From assembly GCA_963693315.1 (NCBI GenBank), contig OY856186.1:368306850-368370849 (forward strand): a DNA stretch of 64,000 nucleotides. The letters run 5' to 3'. Source of the DNA: Diogma glabrata. Taxonomy: Eukaryota; Arthropoda; Insecta; Diptera; Cylindrotomidae. The position numbers were made by a program, and so were the translations under genes. The notes under the pieces are model-generated. The model saw only the letters and a list, made by a program, of their open reading frames with translations, made no database searches and had not been told where the DNA came from. Of this stretch, positions 22,560-33,467 are shown piece by piece (positions within the stretch are counted from its first letter, which is position 1; every line of letters begins with the position of its first letter).

Positions 22560-24100
22560 ATACTCCTTTGGGTTGGCTTCAGACTTAACACAATATTCTT
22601 TAATTGAAGAGTTGGTTATACAGTATTATCTAAATCAATTTATTTACGCCAAGTCGACCATCTCAACATCGTTTTTTTTATTAACCACCTTCTTGGTTTT
22701 AAGATTAAATAAAATTGTAACACCAACGGCAAGTCTTGGTGTGAGGTGATAATCGAAAACAAAAACAAAAGGTTTGACTTTCGAAGTAGATCAAAATGAA
22801 GGTAGCCTTTACGACCTATGATCACCGTAAATGAACTGACGAATTGTACCGTTACATCAATTAAATAATTTATCAAATTATAAGGGAAAACAAAAAAACA
22901 ATTATAGATGTATAAGTATTTATGAGTTTTCAGCAGTAAAAAAAAATTTTGGTTTATTTATTTCCAATCATTCAGGCCACAAACGCACCCACTCACCCGT
23001 AGCCACACGTCCACATACACACGCTCTCCCATTCTCACACAAATCTGCCAGCACTCATACTTGAATGTTAAAAGTAAACTATTACTCACCCCATGGTTAT
23101 ATCCAGATCTCCCTCAAGGTCTTAAGATTCAGCTCCCCATCAACGGTGCATCCCCATTACATAAATCGTATCATAAACAGGCGACAGGCAAATGAATGTT
23201 GATGATACGCTTACAATTAGTTAAGGTGATCAATGCAATTGGCAGTGCTCTGAAGCAAAAGTATGATTCCTCCGGTCTAACAACTAAGATGTGATTCCAC
23301 CAAACAAAAAAAAATCGGTAGCCAGATCCAATTGGCATCAACAATCAACTCCAATCCAAGTCTCAACACCATTCATTAAAGAAGGTATTATTGTTGCGCT
23401 AGTTATGATCTTCCTCGACGTTAAAAGATCCTAAATGGCGCTACCGAATTCAGTAGCAATAGTGGTGGAGACTGCCGTAATCCCAGAAGCCAAGCTAAGT
23501 TCCGGAGTTTCTTTTGTGGTATAGAATCCGGGAGGACAAAACAAACATTTACAATTATTATTTAGTTTCTTTTTTTTATTTTACGTTCCTTCGATTTCCT
23601 TTTATATTATATAGTTCCACACTCTTTATTCGGCGGTGTAGGTTCCAAACGACACAAACACAAAAAAAATAATTATACAGCAAAAAAAATGAAACCAACT
23701 CCCTTCTGTTTTAAACGTCTTAATTATTCAAGCCAAAGAAAGTTTAGCTTTGGTTAAATAGCGGTTAGCGTTCCCTCAAGTAGCCACCGGAACATTTCCA
23801 TATTTGTTACCAAACAAAAAACTATGGTCGTCTTGTACGCCAAGGTCAAATTCCGAACCGGTTGATTTAAGTTCATAAGTTTCTGATATTATTACCCTAA
23901 GCGTGATTTATTTCCATCGGCTTCGTTGATAAAAGGAAAATCCACCAGCTCCCGTGGATTGTGTGATTATTTTTCTTTAATTTTATCTTTACCATCACAC
24001 GAGAAAAATAATAATTTTTTGATGTCAAACCAAAAACAAAGAATCCAATGACAGCAAATATCCAATCAAAAAATAAATAGACTGAGAGACCTCTCATGGT
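22560..24100. other. Intergenic sequence with a CA-rich tract
   Basis: 22980-23060 is a plus-strand CA-rich tract (CACCCACTCACCC, CATACACACGC) like the R1 tail. 23080-23520 is GC-richer, with a modest open stretch (about 23287-23460 on plus), no domain recognised. Nothing else is assigned. Confidence 0.35.
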
Positions 24101-24109
24101 AAGTACTGC

Positions 24110-24150
24110 TATTTATATCCGGGGAAACAAACCGAATTCGATCAGTTTGG
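24110..24150 (+). promoter_or_regulatory. Weak candidate core promoter (TATA plus initiator spacing)
   Basis: TATTTATAT at 24110-24118 is followed by TCAGTT at 24142-24147. The initiator A at 24144 lies 31 nt after the TTATAT start, the usual arthropod TATA-to-Inr spacing. A short palindromic GTGGAATTCACCACAGTGGT follows. No convincing first exon was found downstream, so chance is quite possible. Confidence 0.2.
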
Positions 24151-24724
24151 TGTGGAATTCACCACAGTGGTGAAATCAACCACATAATCGAAAGGTTTGA
24201 AAATTAAATTGAGACGATGTTAAGGAAATCTATAAGGATATAGCGGAATTATGCATACAATTTGGAAAAAGAAAATCACATTAGAAGAATATTACACTAT
24301 TGTATGTCAGCTCTACAACATTCCATGACTACAATTTGCATATAGGAAATGATATTTAAAAAGGTAAAACGAAAATGATTATGGAAGTTCGGTCCAGACA
24401 AATCTTATGCGGGTGGGAAAGCAGGGCGAGTACCAATAAAAAAAACGGATCAACAGCTTTACAACTATCACGAAATTAGAGTATTAGCTTCGTAACAAGC
24501 ATCGGGATTATTGACGGGGTTTACCTGTGCCTCGTAATTATTTAAAATTGAACTGAATTATTAATTTTATTATAAAATTAAATCGCTAAATAATTGATCG
24601 CGACTCAGATTACGAGTTAAAAGAGAAATAAGGTAAAACAACGCGTTCCAGTGTTGTTTTTTTTAAATCGTCCATAACGATTTTTACAACAAGTTATAAA
24701 CTGAAATGATCAGTCATCAAACTC

Positions 24725-24985
24725 AAGTAGAATAGGAGCGAAACGCCACTAGCAGAAAGCAAACGAAGGGACTGCGTGCCAAGCGCGGTTGTAATCCAAA
24801 AAGCTTCAGCCATGTGAATTCGAATAATTATATTTCGTCTTTGTCCAGTAAAAATGAACAGAATTGCAACTTAATATAATGGTATAATTGGAAAGAAGGA
24901 AAAACAGAGATTCTAACGATCCTAAAGGCCGAAAGAGGCAAGATAGAGACAGACACCAACGACAGTAAAACCACATCGACTACAA
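24725..24985 (+). repeat. Dispersed repeat R1, diverged copy
   Basis: GCGTGCCAAGCGCGGTTG and AGCTTCAGCCATGTGAATT correspond to the R1 phrases CGTACCAAGCGAGGTT and GCTTCAGTCACGTGGATT. Later blocks are only weakly similar and the CA-rich tail is absent. Confidence 0.45.
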
Positions 24986-25136
24986 AATAACTAAATAAAG
25001 TTTTCACATTCCGTTGACTTAACCTATCATCCTCACCAGCTTAATCATATGATGAATGATCAATACAATAAGCGAAGTAACAAAAAAAATGCTATTTGCA
25101 ATCATCGAATTTGTTATCGATATAATATCAAATATA

Positions 25137-25663
25137 AAAAAAGGAAGTTCGAAAACTAAAACCCGACTACTGAAAAACCACGCTCTAAAAAAATAGAATA
25201 AGAAAATATTTTCATCTGAAATTGTTATGTACACAACAAACTATTCAATATTTATTGTCTATTAAATAAACAATTTACACATAAATAATTTTAATATACT
25301 TAATACATAGCGATTCATAGTGATTTTCAGAGGATAGCCGTGGTCGTATGCCATCTACCCTAACAAAACAATACATTCTAACAGGAGTAAGCGATCATTC
25401 GCTTTAGGGAAAAGTGCATCACGCTGTATTGTTTTGTTAGGGTAGGTGGCATACGACCACGGCTATCCTCTAAGAATCACTATGAATCACTTTGTATTAA
25501 ATATATTAAAATTATTTATGTGTAAGTTGTTTATTTAATAGACAATAAATATTGAATAGTTTGTATTGTACATAACAATTTCAGATGAGAATGTTATCTT
25601 GTTTTATTTTTTTTAGAGCGCGATTTTTCAGTAGTCGAGTTTTAGTTTTTGAACTTTCTTTTT
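25137..25663. repeat. Foldback: about 240-bp inverted arms around a 49-nt loop
   Basis: The left arm 25137-25375 and right arm 25425-25663 are reverse complements at roughly 90% by eye. The innermost block is the longest: GAGGATAGCCGTGGTCGTAT left, with its complement right, then CACTATGAATC and TTTATTTAATAGACAATAAA. Weaker complementarity seems to continue 30-40 bp outward. The loop is 25376-25424. No ORF belongs to it; the minus-strand open stretch at 25019-25234 reads into the left arm. Probably a MITE-type foldback or a recent inverted duplication. Confidence 0.85.
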
Positions 25664-25854
25664 TTTTACGTTTGTTGTTTGATATATATTAAATGAAATC
25701 GTTTTTTTAATATTACTTAAAATTAAATCCATTCATATTTGTTTGTGTCTAAATTTTTAATTTTGACTATGTATTTTATAAATGTCAAACTGCTTTTTCT
25801 TTTATTTTAACTCTTTCTGATGATTTACTCAATATTAGACCAATTATGGTTACA

Positions 25855-26210
25855 ATTAATTCACTCGATTGGAAAGCGACTAAAAATTCTTAAAATATCA
25901 AAAGGATGATCGTAAATGTAATTGTAAGGACCAACAGATAGCTGCGATAGCTCGACTGCCTTAGTTTCTTCACAGCGACACACCAGTATTTAATTTTATA
26001 GTATACTAATGCAATAAACACAAGTATGATCATTAATTTTGATTGTTTGCCATTATGTAATTAATCCCAATTATCTTGGGTATGAAATCTTAGTTACAAC
26101 ATAAAAGTAACAAAATATATATTTTTGAAATGTGCTAATTAAGTCCTTTCATTTGATACCAAACAAGGCATCATTAAATTAATTTTTCGTTTTAGCTCTG
26201 AAGAGTAACA
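25855..26210 (+). repeat. Dispersed repeat R2, copy 1
   Basis: Shares, in order, TCACTCGATTG, ATCGTAAATGTAATT, AAGGACC, GATAGCTGCGATAGCTCG, CAGTATTTA, TGCAATAAACA and TTAAGTCCTTTCATTTGATA, then GGCATCATTAAATTAA, with 28128-28475. Non-coding and of unknown class. Confidence 0.75.
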
Positions 26211-26219
26211 TGACTTATA

Positions 26220-28010
26220 TAAAATTTAATATAGAAACATAGGGTATCTGTTTGTTCAAGGGTTATTTAATTTTTAAGCGGTATTCGAATAAACGGATCA
26301 TGCGCGGACTCCACTAAGGAAAAATCTCTATCAAAACATTTTTAATTTAACAGGCCATGATGGTCTGTTAAACAATTCCACAAAATAATTCAAAGAATTT
26401 TATAAAACAGAAATAAGAATAATAAAAGAACCTAACTGATAGTATAGTTGATTGTTGAATGTTGGCTGCTGATGAGAACTTTCGTCCTTGTATGTCGGCT
26501 GAATTAACACCCCCCCCCCAATTAACTTTTATATCTTGTTAACATTCCTTGCAAACCTCAGCATTTGTCTCAAAAATTCTTCAACGTACTTTCTTCAGTA
26601 GGATGTTACTAGCGTCGCTCGACAAAGAAATACATATATTTTTTTTTGGAAATTGTTGATTTTCATAAATAATTGCACTTTCCACAAATTCGTAGCTTAT
26701 GAAGTAATACTTTAATTCCGGTATAGTTTGTTAACGATTCCAAAATTTGTGTTACTCTATAATCGTTTATACAAAGCGCTAAATCAAGTTCATCCAAAAT
26801 TTTATTCGATTCAGAATAAAATTAATTTGGGCTGTATCGTTAATAACTTTGAAATGTAGACATTGTACAATCAATTAAGGGTTAAAAAAATTCACAATAA
26901 TTTTTATTAATTAAGCAATAACACTTGTTGATTTGTTTTTCTTTAAATAATTTTATTCTTTATAATTATTTTTCCACTTGTTGTTATAATATCACCAACC
27001 CATCACATTTTCCAATATTATTTAATATACAACAGTTGATTAATTATTTGGAAATCAATTTTAATGATTTATTTAATTTTTTTATTGAATTCAACATAAT
27101 CAATATTCCGATCGAGAAGAAAGAAGAATTTGATCTTAATTATCAAAATTATTAAACTTTACAAAACAAAAAAATATCAATTAAGACTCAAAATGAATTT
27201 ATTTTTTTTTTTCAAAATATGAAACGCGATTCTTCTCAATATTAAATCACGACTGATTAAATCAATATTAAATCACTGACTATCGATTTTTTTATTTAAT
27301 ATTAAACGCGGACTGACATTATTTTGCAAAAATACATCTATAAAAAGCATTTTAATATTACCTAACAGAAGGAGTAAAAGAGTTGATTGCATGAAACATA
27401 CTCTCGTTATTCATATTGTTACACGCAATACATTTATCAAAAAAAACATTTACAAAGCCACAGGTTGTTCCATTTACCACACAAACATCTTGTTTGTCTA
27501 TTTACTCGTAAAAGACGCACAGAAAAGATGACCACCCTATTCGTCAATCAAGAATACAAGCAAAAAGAACTGGAAATGATCATGTATTGTAAAAATTCTT
27601 TTCTTTCTCTGTTTCATTATTATAATAAAACGAAGAGAGAAATTCTAACGTTTTCAATTCTTTTGTTTCGTTTTATTTATACAAATCAAGGAAAACAAAC
27701 AAAATTTGATACGTTTGTCTAAATAGAATGCAAATATATAACAAAAACTATTGTAACCTTGATATTTTACAGTCTGCCCAAAGTTTAGGTATACTGTTAA
27801 ATCTAAACGTTAATGAAAAATGCAATGTAGCCGTATCATGAATGAAAAATGGAAAAGTGTGGGTTGGTTAGGAACTTGCTCTTTACTGCTAGTGAGCCGG
27901 GGCCGTTAACTACAAAGAACTAATTTCCTGTCAACCCACCTTTACCGAACTTAAATTTGTTTTGGAGTTGATTGTAGATTTCTTATAAATGCTACATGCC
28001 AAATATCACG
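26220..28010. other. AT-rich intergenic sequence
   Basis: No gene recognised. A run of ten C (26510-26519) stands out. Plus-strand open stretches at 26925-27155 and 27387-27722 have no recognisable domain. Confidence 0.4.
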
Positions 28011-28014
28011 TAAT

Positions 28015-28670
28015 TAGTGGGCATTACAGTTCATGACTTTGTGTCCTCTAGGGAGACGATGTTCAATTTTTTAAATCATCATCAAACTTAAAACCCGAAT
28101 TACTGAAAATTAGACCGATTGACTACAATCAATTCGCTCAGTAATTCACTCGATTGTAGAGCGATTTACAATATGTAAAACATCGAAACGATTATCGTAA
28201 ATGTAATTATAAGGACACTTTGATAGCTGCGGTAGCTCGCCTACGTTATCGTGTACTCAACGGTGCAACAGTATTTATTATTGCAATAAACAAAACGGTC
28301 ACGGTCATTCATTAAGAGTGTTAGCCATTGTAAAATTGTTTCCAATTATCGGGTGTAGCCAAGCAAAGTTGCTAGTTAAAGGTAACAACATATATATTTG
28401 AAATGTGTTAATTAAGTCCTTTCATTTGATATCAAACACGGCATCATTAAATTAAATTTTTTTTAGGTCATTACCTTATGTCCTCTAGGCACCGCCATTT
28501 TCAATTTCTTGTATCATCATTAAGCATATAACCAGCAAAAGATCAAAACGCTTCAAACGATACCTCATTTGTCAAATTGTGATTAGTAGTTTAGATGTTC
28601 TGAGGGAACAGATGAACATACATACATACACACATACATTGCGACCAACCACATAACCCGCCTTTTCGTA
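28015..28670 (+). repeat. Dispersed repeat R2, copy 2, with flanking duplicated segment
   Basis: 28128-28475 matches copy 1 block for block. It is bracketed by a short duplicated segment: TGTCCTCTAGGGAGACGATG with TCAATTTTTTAAATCATCAT at 28040-28090, and TGTCCTCTAGGCACCGCCAT with TCAATTTCTTGTATCATCAT at 28479-28530. The following CATACATACACACATACATT and CCGCCTTTTCGTAGTCGGG stretch looks like a transposon-tail consensus. Overall this suggests a larger, partly tandem, repeat. Confidence 0.65.
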
Positions 28671-28679
28671 GTCGGGTAA

Positions 28680-29980
28680 TAACTGAGGTAATAATTGATG
28701 TCGACAAACGTTGACTTTGTTCTAGATATAATATCTAGATATAGATGCAACAAAAATGGCATCGGATATTGTTGAAATATGGTAAAGACAAAAAATACCA
28801 CAACGAATTTAAATTTTTTTCCTTCTCGTATTTAATTAATTTATTTACCATTTTATTTATTTATATTCATTTCACTTCACAGAATCCAAGGAAAATACAT
28901 TTAAACATATTCTGTTCCCTTACAGGATATTACTGTACACAAAAACTACATAAAATTTCTTTTGTGAATTTTTCTTTATAAAGCATCTACCAATTTTCAA
29001 AATTTTAAACAAATAGAAATCCAAAAAAAATTATCCATTTATAAATAAAAGGCAAAAAAACTAATTAACTACAAAAGTTGCGACGAGCTTACATTTTTAA
29101 AATCTGTTCAACAACTAATAAACGTCCAAGAAAATATATCAATAAACTTCATGAGTCAACAACATTTAAACAGAGATAGCTAATAACACCCTAGATCGGG
29201 TGAAGAGAAAAAGTAAAAATAGAAAAAAACGACAAGTTGTGTGTCTAAGATGAATTGTTAAAATGCATTGGTTCAAAAATAAGATGACTCGCTTTAAACG
29301 CGCTGGTTCATATATAAGATAGAGTGTTTCAACAAATGAATTTTTATGGGGGTGAACAGCTTTGTATCAAGATGGGAAACCAATAACTCTTTAGTTTTTA
29401 CGATCACGTGATTTCGCAGTTGTAAATCCAAGGCTTGCTGAAAAGCTTTGGAGCGCTCGACTCCCTTTTAATGTGAAGCCTGTTTCGTTTTAATTGAGGT
29501 TGACAACGTCAATACACTACTCCGTATCGCAAACAGATTCTTGAAATTTGTTTGCAATTCTACTATCGCTTCTTGTGGTAATTTTGATCATTCCTGATTT
29601 GACAACGAATCTTTTTCCTACTTTTCCTACTAATTACCCGTCAACAAGAAACGATAAGCAATCATAAAATTCACTCAAAATGGTTGAGCAACTAACTGCT
29701 TCCTCTTTCAAATTTAGTGAAAGATATGTATTATTATTATTAGATACTATTGAATATCAGATACTATTGAACTAAGACTTGGAGCTCCGCAGCAGATTAC
29801 GACACTCATTTGTCGTAACATCAGTTAGTAAACATTTCTGACCAAATTTGTTTTATTGGTCGAATTTAAGTGCAAGTGCAGTGAATACTATTTTGTGGTT
29901 AGATAACACACCATCACTACGGTTAATCAACGTTCAGAGAATCTACAGAAAAATCTTTCAGAATTTCCAACCCCTACTCA
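28680..29980. other. Intergenic sequence upstream of the second gypsy relic
   Basis: No gene recognised. 29330-29600 is a little GC-richer but gives no motif in any frame. Part may be eroded 5' sequence of the gypsy relic that follows. Confidence 0.35.
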
Positions 29981-29984
29981 CGAG

Positions 29985-31420
29985 CCCAATTTCGACAACC
30001 CATTTAAACTTATAGTGGTACGCAGAATTGCCACAATAAGCTCCCTTTATTGCGACCATGGCAACTGAAGGCAACCAATTTCAAAATAACCAAAGATTAG
30101 TTTTCATGCATGGTTCCGAAAAAACAACAAAATGACTGGAGACTGTGCGGGGACTATCGACGGTTTGAAGATGTTATCATTCCAGATTCAGATGCATTTT
30201 CATGTCATTCATGTCATATCATTTTCATTCACAAATCGATCTTGTCCGTGCATACCACCAAATCCCAGTTGATGCGCAAGATGCCTATACACAAAATTGC
30301 GATTACTTTCTCTTTTGTTTAATTTTGAATTTCATAAATGGTCTTATGATCTGAAAAACGCATCTCAGATTTTTCAGCGTTTTATGAACGTAGTGGTCAA
30401 AGTACTTGACTTTGTGTTTGTACACATCGAATGACATTTCGGTGGCAAGCAATTCTTTTGAGAAGCTCTAAGAACATTTAAATATTCACTGATTTCGTTA
30501 TTAAAATCAAACTCTTGAAGTACGTATTTGGTGAACAATCTTTTGATTGTTTAAACCATGAAAATTCAAACGATGGCGTAATAACGCCTCTCAGATCAAA
30601 TAACAGGTATAGTAGTGGTATAGTGGTATAGTAAATCATTACCATAGATTTATACCTGACTTAGGGGAACTTAGCCAGTTTGAATTGGTCACCGGCAAAC
30701 AAAGCCAAACTGGCACATGTTAACTACACACTATTGACTCATCCGTTACAAAATTCAAGCTGGCAGTACTTAAACAATGTAATAAATGATATTAGCACCC
30801 CTTACGATTTTTCTCTCAAAATCTCTCACCAACCTACCTAAAAGATATTTTACCTTTGATCGCGTCTTGTTAATTAGGTTTTTAGCAATCAAACATTTTG
30901 CTGGTCTTGATGTTAATAAACGCATCGAACTTTAAGAGTCCGATAAAGAACTAAGGAATCTAGTTCAAAATAAAAAAAAATTGTAGGATCTAAACGTATA
31001 TTAGCGTATGTTAGGGGACGATCTATTTTCAATTTGCTACACATTTTCTTTCATCCGTAAATAAGACCCTTACGAAAAATGATAACAAAAGAATTCTGGT
31101 TACCAATGCGTGTTAAAGTTGAATTGTGGTCTAAGACATGCTTCCCTGGTCAAAAGTCAAAGGTTCACCTTCACGCTCATTCCAACTTTTTTCAAATCTC
31201 AACCAAATCCTATTAATTATGGATCTCGGGTATTAACAATTGTTTTAGAAAGTCCTTAATTCAAGAACAAATTATACTCTTTGCTTTGAACGTTAGTTTG
31301 CCTGATAAGCAAAATTGCTTCTGACAAACTTTTTCTGCTGCAGAAAATCCGGTTTGCAGATTTGCCACACCTGTTCAGATATCTGGGGCAGTATGTTTTC
31401 ATCATTTCACAATTGTATTG
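29985..31420 (+). pseudogene. Second, strongly degraded Ty3/gypsy pol relic
   Basis: Read across all three plus frames: MVPKKQQNDWRLCGDYRR (30110-30163) is the RT finger motif, and KIDLVRAYHQIPVDAQDAY follows near 30235-30290. YTSNDISVASNS near 30420 sits where YIDDILVAS is expected, so the catalytic Asp pair is lost. Near 30685-30760 AKLAHVNYTLLTHPL resembles the start of RNase H. Near 31085-31190 MITKEFWLPM and then LWSKTCFPGQKSKVHLHAH resemble the integrase zinc region (W-P...W...C..CQKSKV), with one Cys changed to Gly. The spacing is shorter than in an intact element and stops are frequent. The sequence differs from the 2.7-7.6 kb element and belongs to another gypsy lineage. Confidence 0.8.
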
Positions 31421-31693
31421 AAAAAATAAAACGGTATCCTAATAGTGAAACTTCGGCGTTCGTCCGAATTTTTACGTAATCGATTTTCTTCAAACTATAA
31501 GTGCCTACCACTTGAACTTTTTTACAGTTATACAATTGAACTGTCCACGTTTACTGAAAAAAATTATGAATATTGGTTTTTATCTTTATTTTATGGACAT
31601 ACATAAGGAGATTGTAAAACAAAAGTTTTTTTAATTAATCGAATTTGGTTTAAAAAAATCGAAATATTTCCAAAAACAATTTCGAAAAAAATT

Positions 31694-32355
31694 ATTTTTG
31701 ATCATCTCAAGTGGGCAGTCATATGAAAGATGATTTGTTTTGCAGTTCAAAAGAATAGATTTTTGTAATTTTCGCAAGCACTGTTTTCGATTTATTTTTG
31801 AAAATGTAAATTTTTTTCCCCCCTTATCCACTAACATTACAAAAAAAAATTGAAAAGTTCACGTTTATAGGAATTTTCCAATAAAAAACGGGTAATTTTT
31901 TTCGGTTGTTAATTTCAAATGTTCTTTGGAGGGGGTTGAGAGGAGAAATTTTGATAAAAAATATTTTTGACCTTGGTCAGTGGAGTGTCTGATAGATGTG
32001 GTGATATTTTATCGCAGTTTTGTAATTTTCGAGAACACAGTTTTCGGCTTATTTTCAAAAATGAGAAAAGATTTTCCTGCCCCGCCTCCCTTATCTCCGA
32101 ACATTAGAGAAGCGAAAAAATGAAAAAATTCAAGGTTATAATGTTTTAAAAATTGAAACAAAAACTATACCGGTCGGCTCAATGCTCATCATTTCAAATG
32201 TTCTTTAGAGAAGGTTGAGAGGAAATTTTGAAAACAAATTATTTTTGATCATCATAAGTGGGGTGTCATATCAAAGAAGAATTTTTTTCCAGTTCAAAAC
32301 CATTTTTTTGTACTTTACGAAAGTGCCATTTTTAATTTATTTCTAAAGTTGTGTT
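31694..32355 (+). repeat. Direct tandem repeat, about 270-bp units (two full, one partial)
   Basis: Units start with ATTTTTGATCATCTCAAGTG at 31694, ATTTTTGACCTTGGTCAGTG at 31963 and ATTTTTGATCATCATAAGTG at 32241 (periods 269 and 278). Each contains a TTTGTAATTTTCG(C/A)GA-like block, GTTTTCG(A/G)TTTATTTT(T/C)A, a C-rich CCCCTTATC block and ATTTCAAATGTTCTTT. 31440-31690 may be a further diverged part. Confidence 0.7.
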
Positions 32356-32359
32356 TTTT

Positions 32360-33467
32360 AAAGAAATATTCTCGTAGAATATTATATACACGAAACCCTC
32401 AGCGAGCGGGTTATATTCGCACTTGTCCGACTTTTAATCTTTGATAATCAAACGTTGTGAGCTTCTAAGCGACTACTGAAACAGATGGAAGAAATAGATC
32501 ATTTTCCCTCAGTAAAAAAAAATACAAAAGGGACTTGCAATGGTCCGCTCTTTAGATTATTATCTTGAAAATCAAAAACTTAGAAAAAGTGTTGCAATAA
32601 CGGTCGTCAAGAGATGTAGAATGAAATTATAAAACATTAAGAGTAAATCAAATAAATTTATAGTTACACTGTTATGCAACAATTAATGCAATTCATGTTC
32701 TGGACGACCCACAATGTCGAAATTTGGACCGAACCTTTTTGATCGATATCATACTTTCCATACAAGTAATAAAGTTGAAATAAAAAATTTGTTTTCAAAA
32801 ATGCTTCAATCAGCGCCATCCTTAAAAATTTTATTTATTAACTTTTTTTAACAGTGAAAGAAAAAAATTCGGAGGAGCCGTTTTTTGCAAATAAATTTCA
32901 AATTTTTTAAATTTAAATTTCCAGAAATGTTCTACGGCATCAGCACTAACTTAAATATTTCATTTCGAGTCGATCTTTAGATAGCGGATGAACTTAAAGG
33001 GTTTCATTGCTCATTATGTCATATAATTAAAAATAGCTTGATGGACTCAGGTATACAACAGGAATCTGAATATTTTTTTATATCATTTTAAATTGTTATT
33101 GGATTAACCAGTTCTTATTTTAAGTTATTTAACTGCATTGCCATGTTGAAATCTTGTAAACAATTGAGCAGCATTACTAAGACCAAAGGTCATTTGACAA
33201 ATCTCTTAAAGATCAAAAGGAATAAATATTGTTGAATTAGGTTATCCTCTTGGTTGATAGAAATTTGATGATATTCCTAAACTAGATCAATAGATGCAAA
33301 CATCGTACATCTCTCCAAATTATGCAAAAAATCTTTACGGAAAGAAATTGGATATCAATCATGCAACTTCATTTTGGTGATCATTGATCATTTTGATTTC
33401 ATTGCTCCCGATAATCACTACATTGCCGGCTACAATTGACTTGACACAATTTCTTTTCAACTACTGA
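32360..33467. other. AT-rich intergenic sequence
   Basis: Nothing recognised in any frame. Confidence 0.4.

Noticed and set aside
26510..26519. Run of ten C as a special structure
   Set aside because: Isolated homopolymer with no partner G tract nearby; treated as simple sequence.
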